This document shows positions 25,223 through 33,770 of a stretch of DNA of 64,000 nucleotides, one piece after another. Positions within the stretch are counted from its first letter, which is position 1. Each line of letters begins with the position of its first letter. The notes under the pieces were generated by a model. It did not search any database and was not told the DNA's origin. It worked only from the letters and a program-made list of their open reading frames with translations. The position numbers were made by a program, and so were the translations under genes. Source of the DNA: Bacteroidales bacterium (lineage in GTDB: Bacteria > Bacteroidota > Bacteroidia > Bacteroidales > F082); contig JAFTXI010000013.1 in assembly GCA_017461665.1 (NCBI GenBank), positions 59,483-123,482 on the forward strand, in the 5' to 3' direction.

Positions 25223-26053
25223 ATGAAAAAGAAGAATATAAATAGATTTTTAACTTGCATCTGCTTATTGTTCTGCATGATGCCACAATTTTTAAATGCT
25301 CAGAGAAAAGCACCCATGAATATGCAAAATTATGACAACGAGCCATATCATTATGGTTTCATATTGGGTTACAACCAGATGCTTTTCTCCATCGATTACG
25401 TAGATAATTTTCAAAACATAGTACACGACCCAATAGAATTACCTTCGAGTGATGTGCTTTACGGAACCGGCAATGATTTTTTATACTCTCCATTCAGAGT
25501 TGATGAAATCACTCCACATTTGACTCACGGTTTCACCGTTGGTATCGTAGGTAATCTTCGTTTAGCAAGACATTTCGACCTCAGACTCATACCTTCACTC
25601 AGCTTCGGAGAAAGAAGAATCACTTACAAAATCACTTCAATACAAGAAGACCCAATCGAAGGCACTCTCAAAGAGATACCTCAAGAGGTCTCTTCAAACA
25701 CCCATTCCACTTTCGTAGAATTTCCTTTACAAGTTAAATTTAGATCTAAGAGAAATCATAACACAGCAGCATACATCATTGCTGGGGCCAACTATAAAAT
25801 AGATATGGCATCACACAAGAAATTCTATGATGAAAGTAATAATAAACCTAAAGAGTTGGTTGTCAACCGTCATGACTTAGCTGCAGAAGTTGGAGCTGGC
25901 TTCGATTTCTATACAGGATATTTTAAATTAGGAATAGAATTAAAAATGAGTTACGGACTCTTGGACATAGCCAAAGACGAAAAATACATGTACACAAACA
26001 GCTTTGAAGGTCTGCGAAATAAAACATTCCAATTGTCGTTCACTTTTGAATAA
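25223..26053 (+). CDS. porT: Type IX secretion outer-membrane protein PorT
   Basis: 276 residues from ATG 25223 (an upstream TTG is in frame). It has a signal peptide (FLTCICLLFCMMPQFLNAQ), then an eight-strand barrel with YHYGFILGYNQMLFSIDY, RHFDLRLIPSLSFGERRI, TFVEFPLQVKFRSKR, YIIAGANYKIDMAS, DLAAEVGAGFDFYTGYFKLG and ELKMSYGLLDI. These match PorT, required for type IX secretion of gingipain-like proteins. It fits with the type IX cargo proteins at 42.7, 51.6 and 60.2 kb. Confidence 0.85.
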   Translation: MKKKNINRFLTCICLLFCMMPQFLNAQRKAPMNMQNYDNEPYHYGFILGYNQMLFSIDYVDNFQNIVHDPIELPSSDVLYGTGNDFLYSPFRVDEITPHLTHGFTVGIVGNLRLARHFDLRLIPSLSFGERRITYKITSIQEDPIEGTLKEIPQEVSSNTHSTFVEFPLQVKFRSKRNHNTAAYIIAGANYKIDMASHKKFYDESNNKPKELVVNRHDLAAEVGAGFDFYTGYFKLGIELKMSYGLLDIAKDEKYMYTNSFEGLRNKTFQLSFTFE

Positions 26054-26295
26054 AAATTCTGGGGAACTTCAAAACTTATAGACTCATAGATTGAGATTGA
26101 ATCGTTGATTTGTGATATTTAAATAATAATTTTACTATATCATCATATATTAATTAAGAAACAATTATTATTATAAACAATATTTTTACAAGTTAAGATA
26201 CTGATAATTATAGATATAAAAAAAAATCAAAAAATATTATTTTTTCTGTTGCGCGAAAAAGAAATTTTACTACTTTTGCAATCACAAAACACGGC
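26054..26295. other. Gene-poor AT-rich spacer upstream of the tRNA pair
   Basis: No open frame of note. GAACTTCAAAACTTATAGAC repeat words occur just after porT, and the rest is A/T-rich up to the tRNA promoter. Confidence 0.6.
26249..26278 (+). promoter_or_regulatory. Promoter of the tRNA-Glu pair
   Basis: TTG at 26249-26251 (-33 type) and TACTTTTG at 26271-26278 (-7), 19 bases apart, ending 17 bases before the first tRNA. Confidence 0.7.
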
Positions 26296-26369
26296 GGTCT
26301 CTTCGTCTAGTCTGGTCAGGACGTCAGGTTTTCATCCTGGTAACAGGGGTTCAAATCCCCTAGAGACTA
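26296..26369 (+). tRNA. tRNA-Glu (anticodon TTC), copy 1
   Basis: 74 bases. Acceptor stem GGTCTCT/AGAGACT, D arm with GTCTAGTCTGGTCAGGAC, anticodon loop TTTTCAT, T arm AGGGG-TTCAAAT-CCCCT. CCA is not encoded. It is followed by its own hairpin terminator. Confidence 0.95.
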
Positions 26370-26379
26370 CAAATCGCAC

Positions 26380-26412
26380 AGCCACCTGCGATTAAAATAG
26401 AGTGGCTTTTTT
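26380..26412 (+). terminator. Terminator after tRNA-Glu copy 1
   Basis: AGCCAC (26380-26385) pairs with GTGGCT (26402-26407), followed by TTTTTT. Confidence 0.7.
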
Positions 26413-26419
26413 AATGGGC

Positions 26420-26493
26420 GGTCTCTTCGTCTAGTCTGGTCAGGACGTCAGGTTTTCATCCTGGTAACAGGGGTTCAAATCCCCTAGAGACTA
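26420..26493 (+). tRNA. tRNA-Glu (anticodon TTC), copy 2
   Basis: Base-for-base identical to copy 1 over all 74 positions, and to the GC just before it. The spacer differs, so it is a recent or gene-converted tandem duplication. No second promoter is seen. Confidence 0.95.
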
Positions 26494-26507
26494 CAAACAA
26501 AATTAAG

Positions 26508-26540
26508 AGCCATCGACAGTTTGTTAGATGGCTTTTTTTA
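26508..26540 (+). terminator. Terminator after tRNA-Glu copy 2
   Basis: AGCCATC (26508-26514) pairs with GATGGCT (26527-26533), then seven T. Confidence 0.8.
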
Positions 26541-26546
26541 TTGCTT

Positions 26547-27236
26547 ATGGTAAATCTGTTTTTATCAATAAAACACATCATCATTCATAAAAAGAGATTG
26601 CTGTCTCTTTCGATTTTCCTTTTGTTTTTATTGACATTCCCCAAGAACATCAATTCTCAAGAATTGCTCTTCGGATTTACCGGTGGTTTGAATATGAATA
26701 CCATCTCGGCAAAAAGCCACGAAAGCGGTCTCAAGGTTGGTATCAACATAGGTGGATTATCGCAACTTAAAATAAATAATAACAATAGCGTCATAGCAAA
26801 CCTTAAGCTCTCAACGAAAGGACAACAATTCTCAAGAATTGAAGAAAGTCTTAACGAATATCGCAAAATCTATTGTACCACAACATTATACTATGTTGAT
26901 ATTCCAATCTTATATCAATATTATTTCGAAGACTTATTAGGCTTGGAGGTAGGCCCCACTTTTAACTTCTGCTTGGGAGGCAAAGACAAATCTAAAACTG
27001 GCAACGAGCCTTGGAACGTCAGAAAATTTGAAAAAGGAACCTACAACCCTTTTGAATTCGGACTTACTTTTGGAGTATTCTCAAGCGACTTGGGTCAAAG
27101 TTCATTCAACAATATTTACATAGAATTTAGATATTTCATTGGTTTAACCAACTTCATAAAAAATTACGAACGTAATACAAATACGGGAGTATTTTTCAAT
27201 ATAGGATATATTTTTGAGAAACCTTTAAAGAAATAA
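26547..27236 (+). CDS. Outer-membrane beta-barrel protein (PorT-like family)
   Basis: 229 residues from ATG 26547. The in-frame TTG at 26541 directly follows the terminator T tract and is less likely. The signal is long (RLLSLSIFLLFLLTFPKNINSQ). The barrel has ELLFGFTGGLNMNTISAK, VDIPILYQYYFEDLLGLEVG and FNIYIEFRYFIGLTNF-like strands, ending NTGVFFNIGYIFE. It belongs to the broad 'outer membrane beta-barrel, PorT family' and is distinct from the true PorT just upstream. No function can be assigned. Confidence 0.7.
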   Translation: MVNLFLSIKHIIIHKKRLLSLSIFLLFLLTFPKNINSQELLFGFTGGLNMNTISAKSHESGLKVGINIGGLSQLKINNNNSVIANLKLSTKGQQFSRIEESLNEYRKIYCTTTLYYVDIPILYQYYFEDLLGLEVGPTFNFCLGGKDKSKTGNEPWNVRKFEKGTYNPFEFGLTFGVFSSDLGQSSFNNIYIEFRYFIGLTNFIKNYERNTNTGVFFNIGYIFEKPLKK

Positions 27237-27243
27237 TTTCAAA

Positions 27244-28215
27244 ATGACCACCAAAAACGAAATCAAGATTCAAGTTGTCATTGGAAAACAATACAATCCA
27301 TATTTAAACTTAGCAATAGAAAGCAATCTTCTCGACAATTATTTAGAAAACACAGTGACACTTTTCTTGTGGAAAAATCAGAAGACAGTCGTTATCGGTA
27401 CAAATCAAAACCCATATAGCGAGTGCGAATTGGAATCTCTACTTGACGAAGGCGGTCATCTCGCAAGAAGAAGGACAGGCGGAGGAGCAGTGTTCCACGA
27501 CTTGGGAAACTTAAACTTCTCATTCATAGCCGATAAGAAAATCTACGACGTAAAAAAACAGATGCTCGTGATTCAAAAGGCACTCTCCTATTTCAACATA
27601 GAAACCGAGGTAAGTGGAAGAAACGACATCACTTATCAAGGACGCAAATTCTCAGGCAACGCTTTCGCCTTCACCAAAAATCAAGGATTACATCACGGGA
27701 CCTTGCTTATAAAAACCGACTCCGAACTCCTGCAAAAATATCTCAAGGTGAAACCTGCGAAGTTACACAAACACGGAGTTAAATCCGTAACAAGCAGAGT
27801 GATAAACCTTTCTGAAATAGCCGACATAACTTCCGACAACATAATTCCTCATCTGATAAAAGCTTTTGAAGAAATATATCAGAATGCTGCTGTCACCATT
27901 GACTTCGACCAACTTTACACTGAGGAAGCTGTTGTTCTCAGTAAGAAGATTAGCAGCGAGGAATATCTCTACGGAAAATGGAAGGAGTTCAAGACCAAGA
28001 AAAGCGCGACCTTCGACTGGGGCAGCGTGGATTTGGACGTTGAGATAAACGAAGAAAAAGGCATAATAGAAAACGTGAATATCGCTTCCGACAGTCTCGA
28101 ACCTTTCGCAATAGAGTCAGCACTTAACTTATTGAAAGGAGCCGACATAAAGGAAAAACCACATAACTCTACCGGTAATGTCATCGTCAATGATATTTTA
28201 AACATGATTTATTAA
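27244..28215 (+). CDS. lplA: Lipoate-protein ligase LplA
   Basis: 323 residues. It adenylates lipoate and attaches it to E2/H-protein lysines. Motifs: NPYLNLAIESNLLDN, LWKNQKTVVIGTNQNPYSEC, HLARRRTGGGAVFHDLGNLN (lipoyl-AMP binding), QGRKFSGNAFAF and HHGTLLIKTD. The C-terminal ~100 residues form the accessory domain (YLYGKWKEFKTKKSATFDWG). The stop and the next start overlap (TAATG). Confidence 0.9.
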   Translation: MTTKNEIKIQVVIGKQYNPYLNLAIESNLLDNYLENTVTLFLWKNQKTVVIGTNQNPYSECELESLLDEGGHLARRRTGGGAVFHDLGNLNFSFIADKKIYDVKKQMLVIQKALSYFNIETEVSGRNDITYQGRKFSGNAFAFTKNQGLHHGTLLIKTDSELLQKYLKVKPAKLHKHGVKSVTSRVINLSEIADITSDNIIPHLIKAFEEIYQNAAVTIDFDQLYTEEAVVLSKKISSEEYLYGKWKEFKTKKSATFDWGSVDLDVEINEEKGIIENVNIASDSLEPFAIESALNLLKGADIKEKPHNSTGNVIVNDILNMIY

Positions 28216-29153
28216 TGATGAGATATAAAAACGTATTGGTTCATATCAGCGGCGTCGTTGCCATGATATTTTGGGGAATGTCATTTATCTGGTCAACGCA
28301 GGTTTTCAACTACTTAAACCCAACGACAACGATATTCTTCCGACTTATCATCTCGTGCGTTTTCTTGGGAAGTCTGTTGTTTCTTAAAGACTTAAAGGAA
28401 CAGAGTGCGAAAGGATTGAGAGTTATAGATTCTATTTCATCAAGTTCCAGCAAGATAAAAGAAAATCTCAAGTTATTCGCATTAGCAGCTCTCTTTGAAC
28501 CATTTTTATATTTCATCTTTGAGAGTTACGGATTGTTAAATTCCGCGCCAGTAGTAAGTTCCGCCGTCATAGCAACAATTCCGCTTTTCACTCCAATAGC
28601 AGCGTTTTTCTTTCTAAAAGAACGACTTACGGCATGGAACATCGCAGGATTCATCATCTCGTTCTTCGGCGTGATATTTATGCTTCTTAATAAAAATTTA
28701 GAATTGACCGTCTCAGTTAAAGGCATCATCTTCTTATTCAGTGCAGTTTTTGTTGCAGTAGCATATTCCATTTCTTTAAGAAAATTAACATTGATATATA
28801 AACCATTGACGATAACATTCGTACAGAACATCATCGGAATGATTTATTTCATGCCTATGTTTTTTATCATGGAAAAAGTGACGCCATCACAGATAGTGGA
28901 ATTTGGCGAATATTTCGTTCCTTTGTTATCGTTAGGTATTTTTGCGAGTTCCGTCGCCTACACTTTATGGGCATTCGCTTTCAGCAAGTTAGGCGCAGCC
29001 AAAGCGAATATCTATAGTAATCTCATTCCCGTTTTCACCGCTATATTCAGTTGTATCATCATCGGAGAAAACATCAATATTCAAAAGATATTGGGAATTT
29101 TATTAGTCATTGGCGGACTAATCTTATCACAATTAAAATTTAAAAAGGCATGA
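28215..29153 (+). CDS. EamA/DMT-family transporter
   Basis: 312 residues with ten hydrophobic segments in two EamA halves (GVVAMIFWGMSFIWSTQVF ... and SVKGIIFLFSAVFVAVAYSI ...). It is a drug/metabolite-type inner-membrane exporter; the substrate is unknown. It overlaps lplA by one base and the methyltransferase gene by four, so it is in one transcript with both. Confidence 0.88.
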   Translation: MMRYKNVLVHISGVVAMIFWGMSFIWSTQVFNYLNPTTTIFFRLIISCVFLGSLLFLKDLKEQSAKGLRVIDSISSSSSKIKENLKLFALAALFEPFLYFIFESYGLLNSAPVVSSAVIATIPLFTPIAAFFFLKERLTAWNIAGFIISFFGVIFMLLNKNLELTVSVKGIIFLFSAVFVAVAYSISLRKLTLIYKPLTITFVQNIIGMIYFMPMFFIMEKVTPSQIVEFGEYFVPLLSLGIFASSVAYTLWAFAFSKLGAAKANIYSNLIPVFTAIFSCIIIGENINIQKILGILLVIGGLILSQLKFKKA

Positions 29154-29923
29154 TTACGAGCAAGACAAATCCAAAGATAAAGAACGTCGTTAAGTTGCAG
29201 AAGTCGTCGGAGCGACGCGAGCAGAACAGAATCATTATCGAAGGCCGACGTGAGATAGAACGCGCCATTGCCTGTGGCTTCGTCATTGACACCTTATTTA
29301 TGTGTAATGAACTCAACACTCAAAGTTCAGATCTCAAAGCCAATGTAGTTGAAGAAGTTAGCCTTGAGGTCTTTGAAAAAATCGCTTATAGAGAAGGCAG
29401 CGACGGTCTCTTGGCTGTTGCCGTTCCAAAATATGCTGAGTTAAAAGATTTCAAGCCAAAGAAAAACCCTTTGATTATCGTATTGGAGACTGTGGAGAAA
29501 CCGGGCAATTTAGGAGCGGTGATGCGTACTGCCGACGCAGCAGGTGTCGATGCTGTCATCATCGCCGACCCGAGAACCGACCTGTTCAATCCCAACGCGA
29601 TACGTGCAAGCATAGGAACAATTTTCAGCGTTCCACTCTTCGCATGCTCATCGGAAGAATGTATCAAATGGCTGAAAAAAAACGACATAACTATTTATTG
29701 CACATATCTTAAAGCCTCTATAAATTATTTGGAAGCCGACTTCGAAAAAGGCTCCGCCATCGTAATGGGAACAGAATCGACAGGAATATCAGACATCTGG
29801 GTGGAAGCTGCAGATCAAAACCTCATCATCCCAATGCATGGAATCGCCGATTCTTTGAATGTCTCAGTGACAACAGCAATAGTCGTTTTTGAAGCAATAA
29901 GACAAAGAAGCAAAGATATATAA
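29150..29923 (+). CDS. TrmH/SpoU-family RNA 2'-O-methyltransferase
   Basis: 257 residues. The N-terminal substrate-binding domain is NPKIKNVVKLQKSSERREQN. The SPOUT domain has VLETVEKPGNLGAVMRTADA (motif 1), ADPRTDLFNPNAIRASIGTI (N, R), SAIVMGTESTGIS (motif 2) and IPMHGIADSLNVSVTTAI (motif 3). It most resembles RlmB/TsnR-like rRNA methylases; the target nucleotide is not determined. Confidence 0.88.
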   Translation: MITSKTNPKIKNVVKLQKSSERREQNRIIIEGRREIERAIACGFVIDTLFMCNELNTQSSDLKANVVEEVSLEVFEKIAYREGSDGLLAVAVPKYAELKDFKPKKNPLIIVLETVEKPGNLGAVMRTADAAGVDAVIIADPRTDLFNPNAIRASIGTIFSVPLFACSSEECIKWLKKNDITIYCTYLKASINYLEADFEKGSAIVMGTESTGISDIWVEAADQNLIIPMHGIADSLNVSVTTAIVVFEAIRQRSKDI

Positions 29924-30018
29924 TTGACACTTAACAGTTAACAATCGACAATTAAAGATTGATAGTTAACAATTAGTTGTTAGAAGCAAAAAACTCTTCC
30001 ATATAATAAGTTTTTTTG

Positions 30019-30026
30019 TATCTTTG
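30019..30026 (+). promoter_or_regulatory. Promoter -7 element for the DAK2-DegV gene
   Basis: TATCTTTG, 26 bases before the GTG start at 30053. It is preceded by TTAACAATTGACA-type repeat words (29925-29990). Confidence 0.65.
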
Positions 30027-30052
30027 CAAATTGAGCAGTAATATAATTATTC

Positions 30053-31837
30053 GTGAATACAATATCAGAAATAAACGGAGTGCAGTTGTACAACAGTTTC
30101 ATTGCTGGTGCGCAAAAGATTTTTGAAAACCAAGCACTTCTCAATAATATAAACTTCTACCCTGTTCCTGATGCAGACACAGGAACGAATTTGGCGTCAA
30201 CTATGCTTAGCATAGTCAACACCGTTAGACCACAAGAAAATATTAAAGAAACAGCATTGGCATTAGCCGACGCAGCACTGATGGGCGCAAGAGGAAACTC
30301 AGGTATTATCTTCGCCCAATTTTTGTATGGTTTCAGCAAAGACATCAAAGACAAGTCAACGATGAATATCAAGGAGTTCGCTGAAAATGCACAAGTTGCG
30401 TCAGAATGTGCATATTACGCATTGGCTAAACCCAAGGAAGGAACCATAATATCTGTCATAAAAGACTGGGCTAACAATATCAGTGAAAACTGTGAAAGCA
30501 CCGACGATTTTACCACATTACTACTCAACGGGTTAAATGTCGCGATGGAATCGTTGAAAGAGACAGGAAAGTTTATAGCAGCAAAAGCCAAGACAATCGT
30601 CGATGCCGGAGCAAAGGGCTTTGTCGTTTTCTTGGAAGGAATGTGCGAATATTTTCATAACGGAGGTCAGACCGTTCAGGTAGCAAATGCCGAAATAATT
30701 GATTCGGAATGGCTTGGAGAAGATAACCACGAAGACATAACATTCCGCTACTGTACTGAAGTACTTCTTATCGGAGAGAATCTCGAAAGAGAGAAACTCG
30801 CTGCCCTCATTGAGACAATGGGCGACAGCATGGTTATAGCAGGTTCTAAGACAAAGATGCGTCTCCACATTCACACCGACCAACCTTGGATTGTTTTAGA
30901 GAAAGTCCAGACAGTAGGAAGAGTCGTCTATCAGAAAGTGGAAGACATGGTGATGCAACACGATTTGGTTGTGAACCGTAAAAGCAAAATCGGTATTTTG
31001 TCAGACAGCGCCTGCGACATTCCTAAAGAATTATTAGAAAGATATCAGATACAGACAGTTCCATTGACTGTAAGTTTCGGCGACGAGTTCTATTTAGATC
31101 AGTTGACAATAAAGCCTAAACAATTCCTCGAGAAATTGGAAGGTTCCACCGAAATACCAAAATCGTCACAGCCGAGTCTGATGGACTTTACCAACAGATA
31201 TAATTATCTGACAACACATTACGATTCTATCGTCAGCGTGCATCTCAATGGAAAGTTCAGCGGAATGATTAATAGCAGTAGAAAAGCTGCCGCCGCCGTA
31301 AGTAAGACTTCGGGGAAAAAGATTGACGTTGTTGACAGTCACAACGCTACAGGAGCATTAGGACTCAGCGTTTTAAGAACAGCAGAAGCAGCCATCAACG
31401 GAATGCCTCACGACGAATTGGTTAACAAAGCTGCCGAATGGGCTGACAAAACAAATTTATTCGTCTCTTGCGTCAATACGAAATATTTAATTAATAGTGG
31501 ACGTCTCTCGCCTTTCAAAGCATTCGCACTCAAGACGTTCAAAATAAAACCTTTATTTACCATCGACACAGAAGGTGAATTACAACTCAAGACATTATCC
31601 TTCAGGACAAAAGATAACTTCAAGAAGATTCTTGGTTTGATAAAAGAAAACTACGAACATAAGAAGATTTGGAATTATTGCATTGTGCACGTAGATAATA
31701 TTGGAGCAGCAGAATATCTTAGCAAAGTTATTGAGGAACTCACAGGCAGAAAGCCTTTATATATTGAAGACGCTTGTCCTATGCTCGCCGGAAAAGTTGG
31801 ACCGAAGGCTGTAGCGGTAGCAATAATGGAAGAGTAA
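30053..31837 (+). CDS. Fused DAK2-DegV protein (fatty acid kinase FakA plus fatty-acid-binding FakB type)
   Basis: 594 residues, GTG start. Residues ~1-200 are a dihydroxyacetone-kinase-like nucleotide domain: YPVPDADTGTNLASTM and ALMGARGNSGIIFAQFLYG. The middle is the FakA-like domain (FRYCTEVLLIGENLEREKLA, MVIAGSKTKMRLHIHTDQPW). From ~315 there is a DegV lipid-binding domain: IGILSDSACDIPKELLERYQ, STEIPKSSQPSLMDF, VDSHNATGALGLSV and SGRLSPFKAF. It probably phosphorylates bound fatty acids for phospholipid synthesis. The fused form is common in Bacteroidota, while the parts are separate in Firmicutes. Confidence 0.9.
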   Translation: MNTISEINGVQLYNSFIAGAQKIFENQALLNNINFYPVPDADTGTNLASTMLSIVNTVRPQENIKETALALADAALMGARGNSGIIFAQFLYGFSKDIKDKSTMNIKEFAENAQVASECAYYALAKPKEGTIISVIKDWANNISENCESTDDFTTLLLNGLNVAMESLKETGKFIAAKAKTIVDAGAKGFVVFLEGMCEYFHNGGQTVQVANAEIIDSEWLGEDNHEDITFRYCTEVLLIGENLEREKLAALIETMGDSMVIAGSKTKMRLHIHTDQPWIVLEKVQTVGRVVYQKVEDMVMQHDLVVNRKSKIGILSDSACDIPKELLERYQIQTVPLTVSFGDEFYLDQLTIKPKQFLEKLEGSTEIPKSSQPSLMDFTNRYNYLTTHYDSIVSVHLNGKFSGMINSSRKAAAAVSKTSGKKIDVVDSHNATGALGLSVLRTAEAAINGMPHDELVNKAAEWADKTNLFVSCVNTKYLINSGRLSPFKAFALKTFKIKPLFTIDTEGELQLKTLSFRTKDNFKKILGLIKENYEHKKIWNYCIVHVDNIGAAEYLSKVIEELTGRKPLYIEDACPMLAGKVGPKAVAVAIMEE

Positions 31838-31857
31838 TATGAATCTCAGAAAATCAG

Positions 31858-31894
31858 AAATCCAGAATCTCCAAATGGGACTCTGGATTTTTTA
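31858..31894 (+). terminator. Terminator of the DAK2-DegV gene
   Basis: AAATCCAGA (31858-31866) pairs with TCTGGATTT (31882-31890), followed by T residues. It is built from GAATCTCAGAAAATCAG-type repeat words. A perfect palindrome GTCACAC-GGAC-GTGTGAC lies just beyond, at 31902-31919. Confidence 0.75.
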
Positions 31895-31948
31895 TTATTT
31901 AGTCACACGGACGTGTGACTCTACAAGAAACTTTCTCAGCAAAGTCTC

Positions 31949-32680
31949 TCAACGAAGAAACGCCATCACAGCATTCTTGCCATCTTCTTTCTTGATTTTA
32001 AAGAGATAACCTTCATCAGTCTTTTTTCTATAAATCGACAAGGTCTCACCTTCCAAACTTTCGTTAAGATACGACACCTCAATATCTTCCCATCTTTTTG
32101 ATTCCAATTCCTTGACAGTAAATGTGTCAAGCAACATTGTGATATAGGTAACATTGTTAGTGTGATGAGTAACGTCTATATCGCCAGAGCGCACCAATCT
32201 TTTATATACAAAATCCTCTTCTGTGAAGTCGTCCCTAAATCTTCTGAACCTCTCCTCTATCGATTTTTCTGTAATCCAGTCGATGTCTTTGGGATAAGAT
32301 GTTGTTTCCACTTTTCGTAGCATTCTCGTTTCAGCATCGATGATGACCCACTCCGTTATTCCGTTAATCGCAACATTATTATCTTTAATAATCTGATAGC
32401 AGCGGTTGCAACGGACACCTTCAGCGCCCATAGGCCATGTTCTTATTGTAATTTCATCGTTCCACAGAGGTAACTCATTGATTTTTATCTTAGTCTTAGA
32501 GACGACCCAAAGAGCATTATCTTTTTCCAAAAGAGAATAATCGTCAATATCCAAAAGCGTTGCATGACGACTCGCCACGTCTTGAAATGCCATAAATGCA
32601 GCCTCTGTTCTAAGACGCATCAGGCTGTCACATTGTCCGGAAAGGACTGTTGTATTTAAAATGTATTCGTTATTTTTCAT
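31949..32680 (-). CDS. Acyl-ACP thioesterase (FatA/bacterial double hotdog)
   Basis: 243 residues from ATG 32680 (MKNNEYILN). N-terminal hotdog: GQCDSLMRLRTEAAFMAFQD, then DNALWVVSKTKIKINELPLW and IRTWPMGAEGVRCNRCYQI. The active-site region of the C-terminal hotdog is SGDIDVTHHTNNVTYITMLL (Asp, Asn and His). It releases free fatty acids from acyl-ACP and may supply or consume the pool used by the neighbouring DAK2-DegV kinase. It ends with VMAFLR near a GTGACTCTACAAG repeat. Confidence 0.87.
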   Translation of the reverse strand: MKNNEYILNTTVLSGQCDSLMRLRTEAAFMAFQDVASRHATLLDIDDYSLLEKDNALWVVSKTKIKINELPLWNDEITIRTWPMGAEGVRCNRCYQIIKDNNVAINGITEWVIIDAETRMLRKVETTSYPKDIDWITEKSIEERFRRFRDDFTEEDFVYKRLVRSGDIDVTHHTNNVTYITMLLDTFTVKELESKRWEDIEVSYLNESLEGETLSIYRKKTDEGYLFKIKKEDGKNAVMAFLR

Positions 32681-32727
32681 ATAAGTTAACAATTGACAGT
32701 TAACAATTGATTATTATTTTTTCGATA

Positions 32728-32735
32728 CAAAATTA
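32728..32735 (-). promoter_or_regulatory. Promoter -7 element for the thioesterase
   Basis: The complement reads TAATTTTG, about 47 bases upstream of the ATG. TTAACAATTGACAGTTAACA repeat words lie between. Confidence 0.55.
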
Positions 32736-32816
32736 AGAAATAAAACATTCGTAAAAATACACTTTCAACAAAAAGCAATAATAATTCAATTATGTTTTTC
32801 ACGATAAATTATTTTT

Positions 32817-32824
32817 TACTTTTG
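32817..32824 (+). promoter_or_regulatory. Promoter -7 element for the lipid kinase
   Basis: TACTTTTG, 16 bases before ATG 32841. Confidence 0.6.
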
Positions 32825-32840
32825 CAGAAACATTTTTGTG

Positions 32841-33743
32841 ATGAAGCATATTTTTATTGTCAACACGACTGCGGGAAAGACATCATGTTTAGAGATGGTG
32901 AAGGAAGGAATTTCCCGATGCAAGGAAGTTGTAGATTATGAAATATATACGCCAGATTCAGCGAGTGATTCTATAGATTATATTCGTACATATTTAGAGA
33001 AGCATAGAGATGAAGAGGTGCGTTTTTATGCTTGCGGCGGTGACGGCACGATAAACAAGGTCGCCACTGGAATAGTAGGATTTCCCAATGCGAGCATGAG
33101 CGCTCTTCCTTTTGGCAGCGGCAACGACTACGTAAAATATTACGGAGGTGTCGATAGCTTCAAAGACGTCTGCAAGGTGATTCGCGGTAAAGAAAAGAAA
33201 GTCGATTTGATGAGAGTCAATGAGAAATATGCTTTAAACTCAACGCATTTCGGTTTAGACAGCGTCGTTGCCAAAGCGATGAACAAATTAAGAAGAAACG
33301 TGATTTTCGGCAAAAAGAGAGCATATCCTTTTGCTATCATGTGGGCTTTCATCACAGGAATGCGCAACAGATGTACCGTTTATGCCGATGGCGAACGCCT
33401 TAATTCCGATGACATTTTATTATGTACGGTCAGCAATGGTAAATATGTAGGCGGTTCATATTTCAACGCACCCAATTCGCTCAACGACGACGGTCTGTTG
33501 GAAGTATGTTTAGTGAAGCCAGTTTCGCGACTTAGGTTTTTAGGTTTGATAAAATATTATGTCGCCGGCACTCATTTAGACAATCCCAAGTTTAGAGACA
33601 TTGTCGTCTATCGTCAGGCGAAGAAAGTCACTATTGAAGGACCGAAAGGATTCTGCGTCTCTATAGATGGCGAGATTTATGAAAGCCAACATATTGAGAT
33701 TGAGAACTTAGAAAGAGCAATTAGGTTTGTGGCGCCGGAGTAG
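32841..33743 (+). CDS. Diacylglycerol/lipid kinase family protein (YegS/DgkB-like)
   Basis: 300 residues from ATG 32841 (a GTG sits one codon earlier). DAGK catalytic domain: IFIVNTTAGKTSC, YACGGDGTINKVATGIV (nucleotide loop GGDGT) and ALPFGSGNDYVKYYGG. The C-terminal beta domain has DILLCTVSNGKYVGGSYFNA, PNSLNDDGLLEVCLV and GFCVSIDGEIYESQHIEI. It phosphorylates diacylglycerol or a related lipid at the membrane. It stands at the boundary to the accessory region. Confidence 0.88.
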   Translation: MKHIFIVNTTAGKTSCLEMVKEGISRCKEVVDYEIYTPDSASDSIDYIRTYLEKHRDEEVRFYACGGDGTINKVATGIVGFPNASMSALPFGSGNDYVKYYGGVDSFKDVCKVIRGKEKKVDLMRVNEKYALNSTHFGLDSVVAKAMNKLRRNVIFGKKRAYPFAIMWAFITGMRNRCTVYADGERLNSDDILLCTVSNGKYVGGSYFNAPNSLNDDGLLEVCLVKPVSRLRFLGLIKYYVAGTHLDNPKFRDIVVYRQAKKVTIEGPKGFCVSIDGEIYESQHIEIENLERAIRFVAPE

Positions 33744-33770
33744 AGAGTTTACATTTTTAATTAATTACAC

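Noticed and set aside
31902-31919. GTCACACGGACGTGTGAC palindrome as a further type-2 element
   Set aside because: It is a perfect inverted repeat, but the sequence differs from the GGGACGTATCGCATACGTCC family except for GGACGT. A single half site at 17333 is not enough to define a family.
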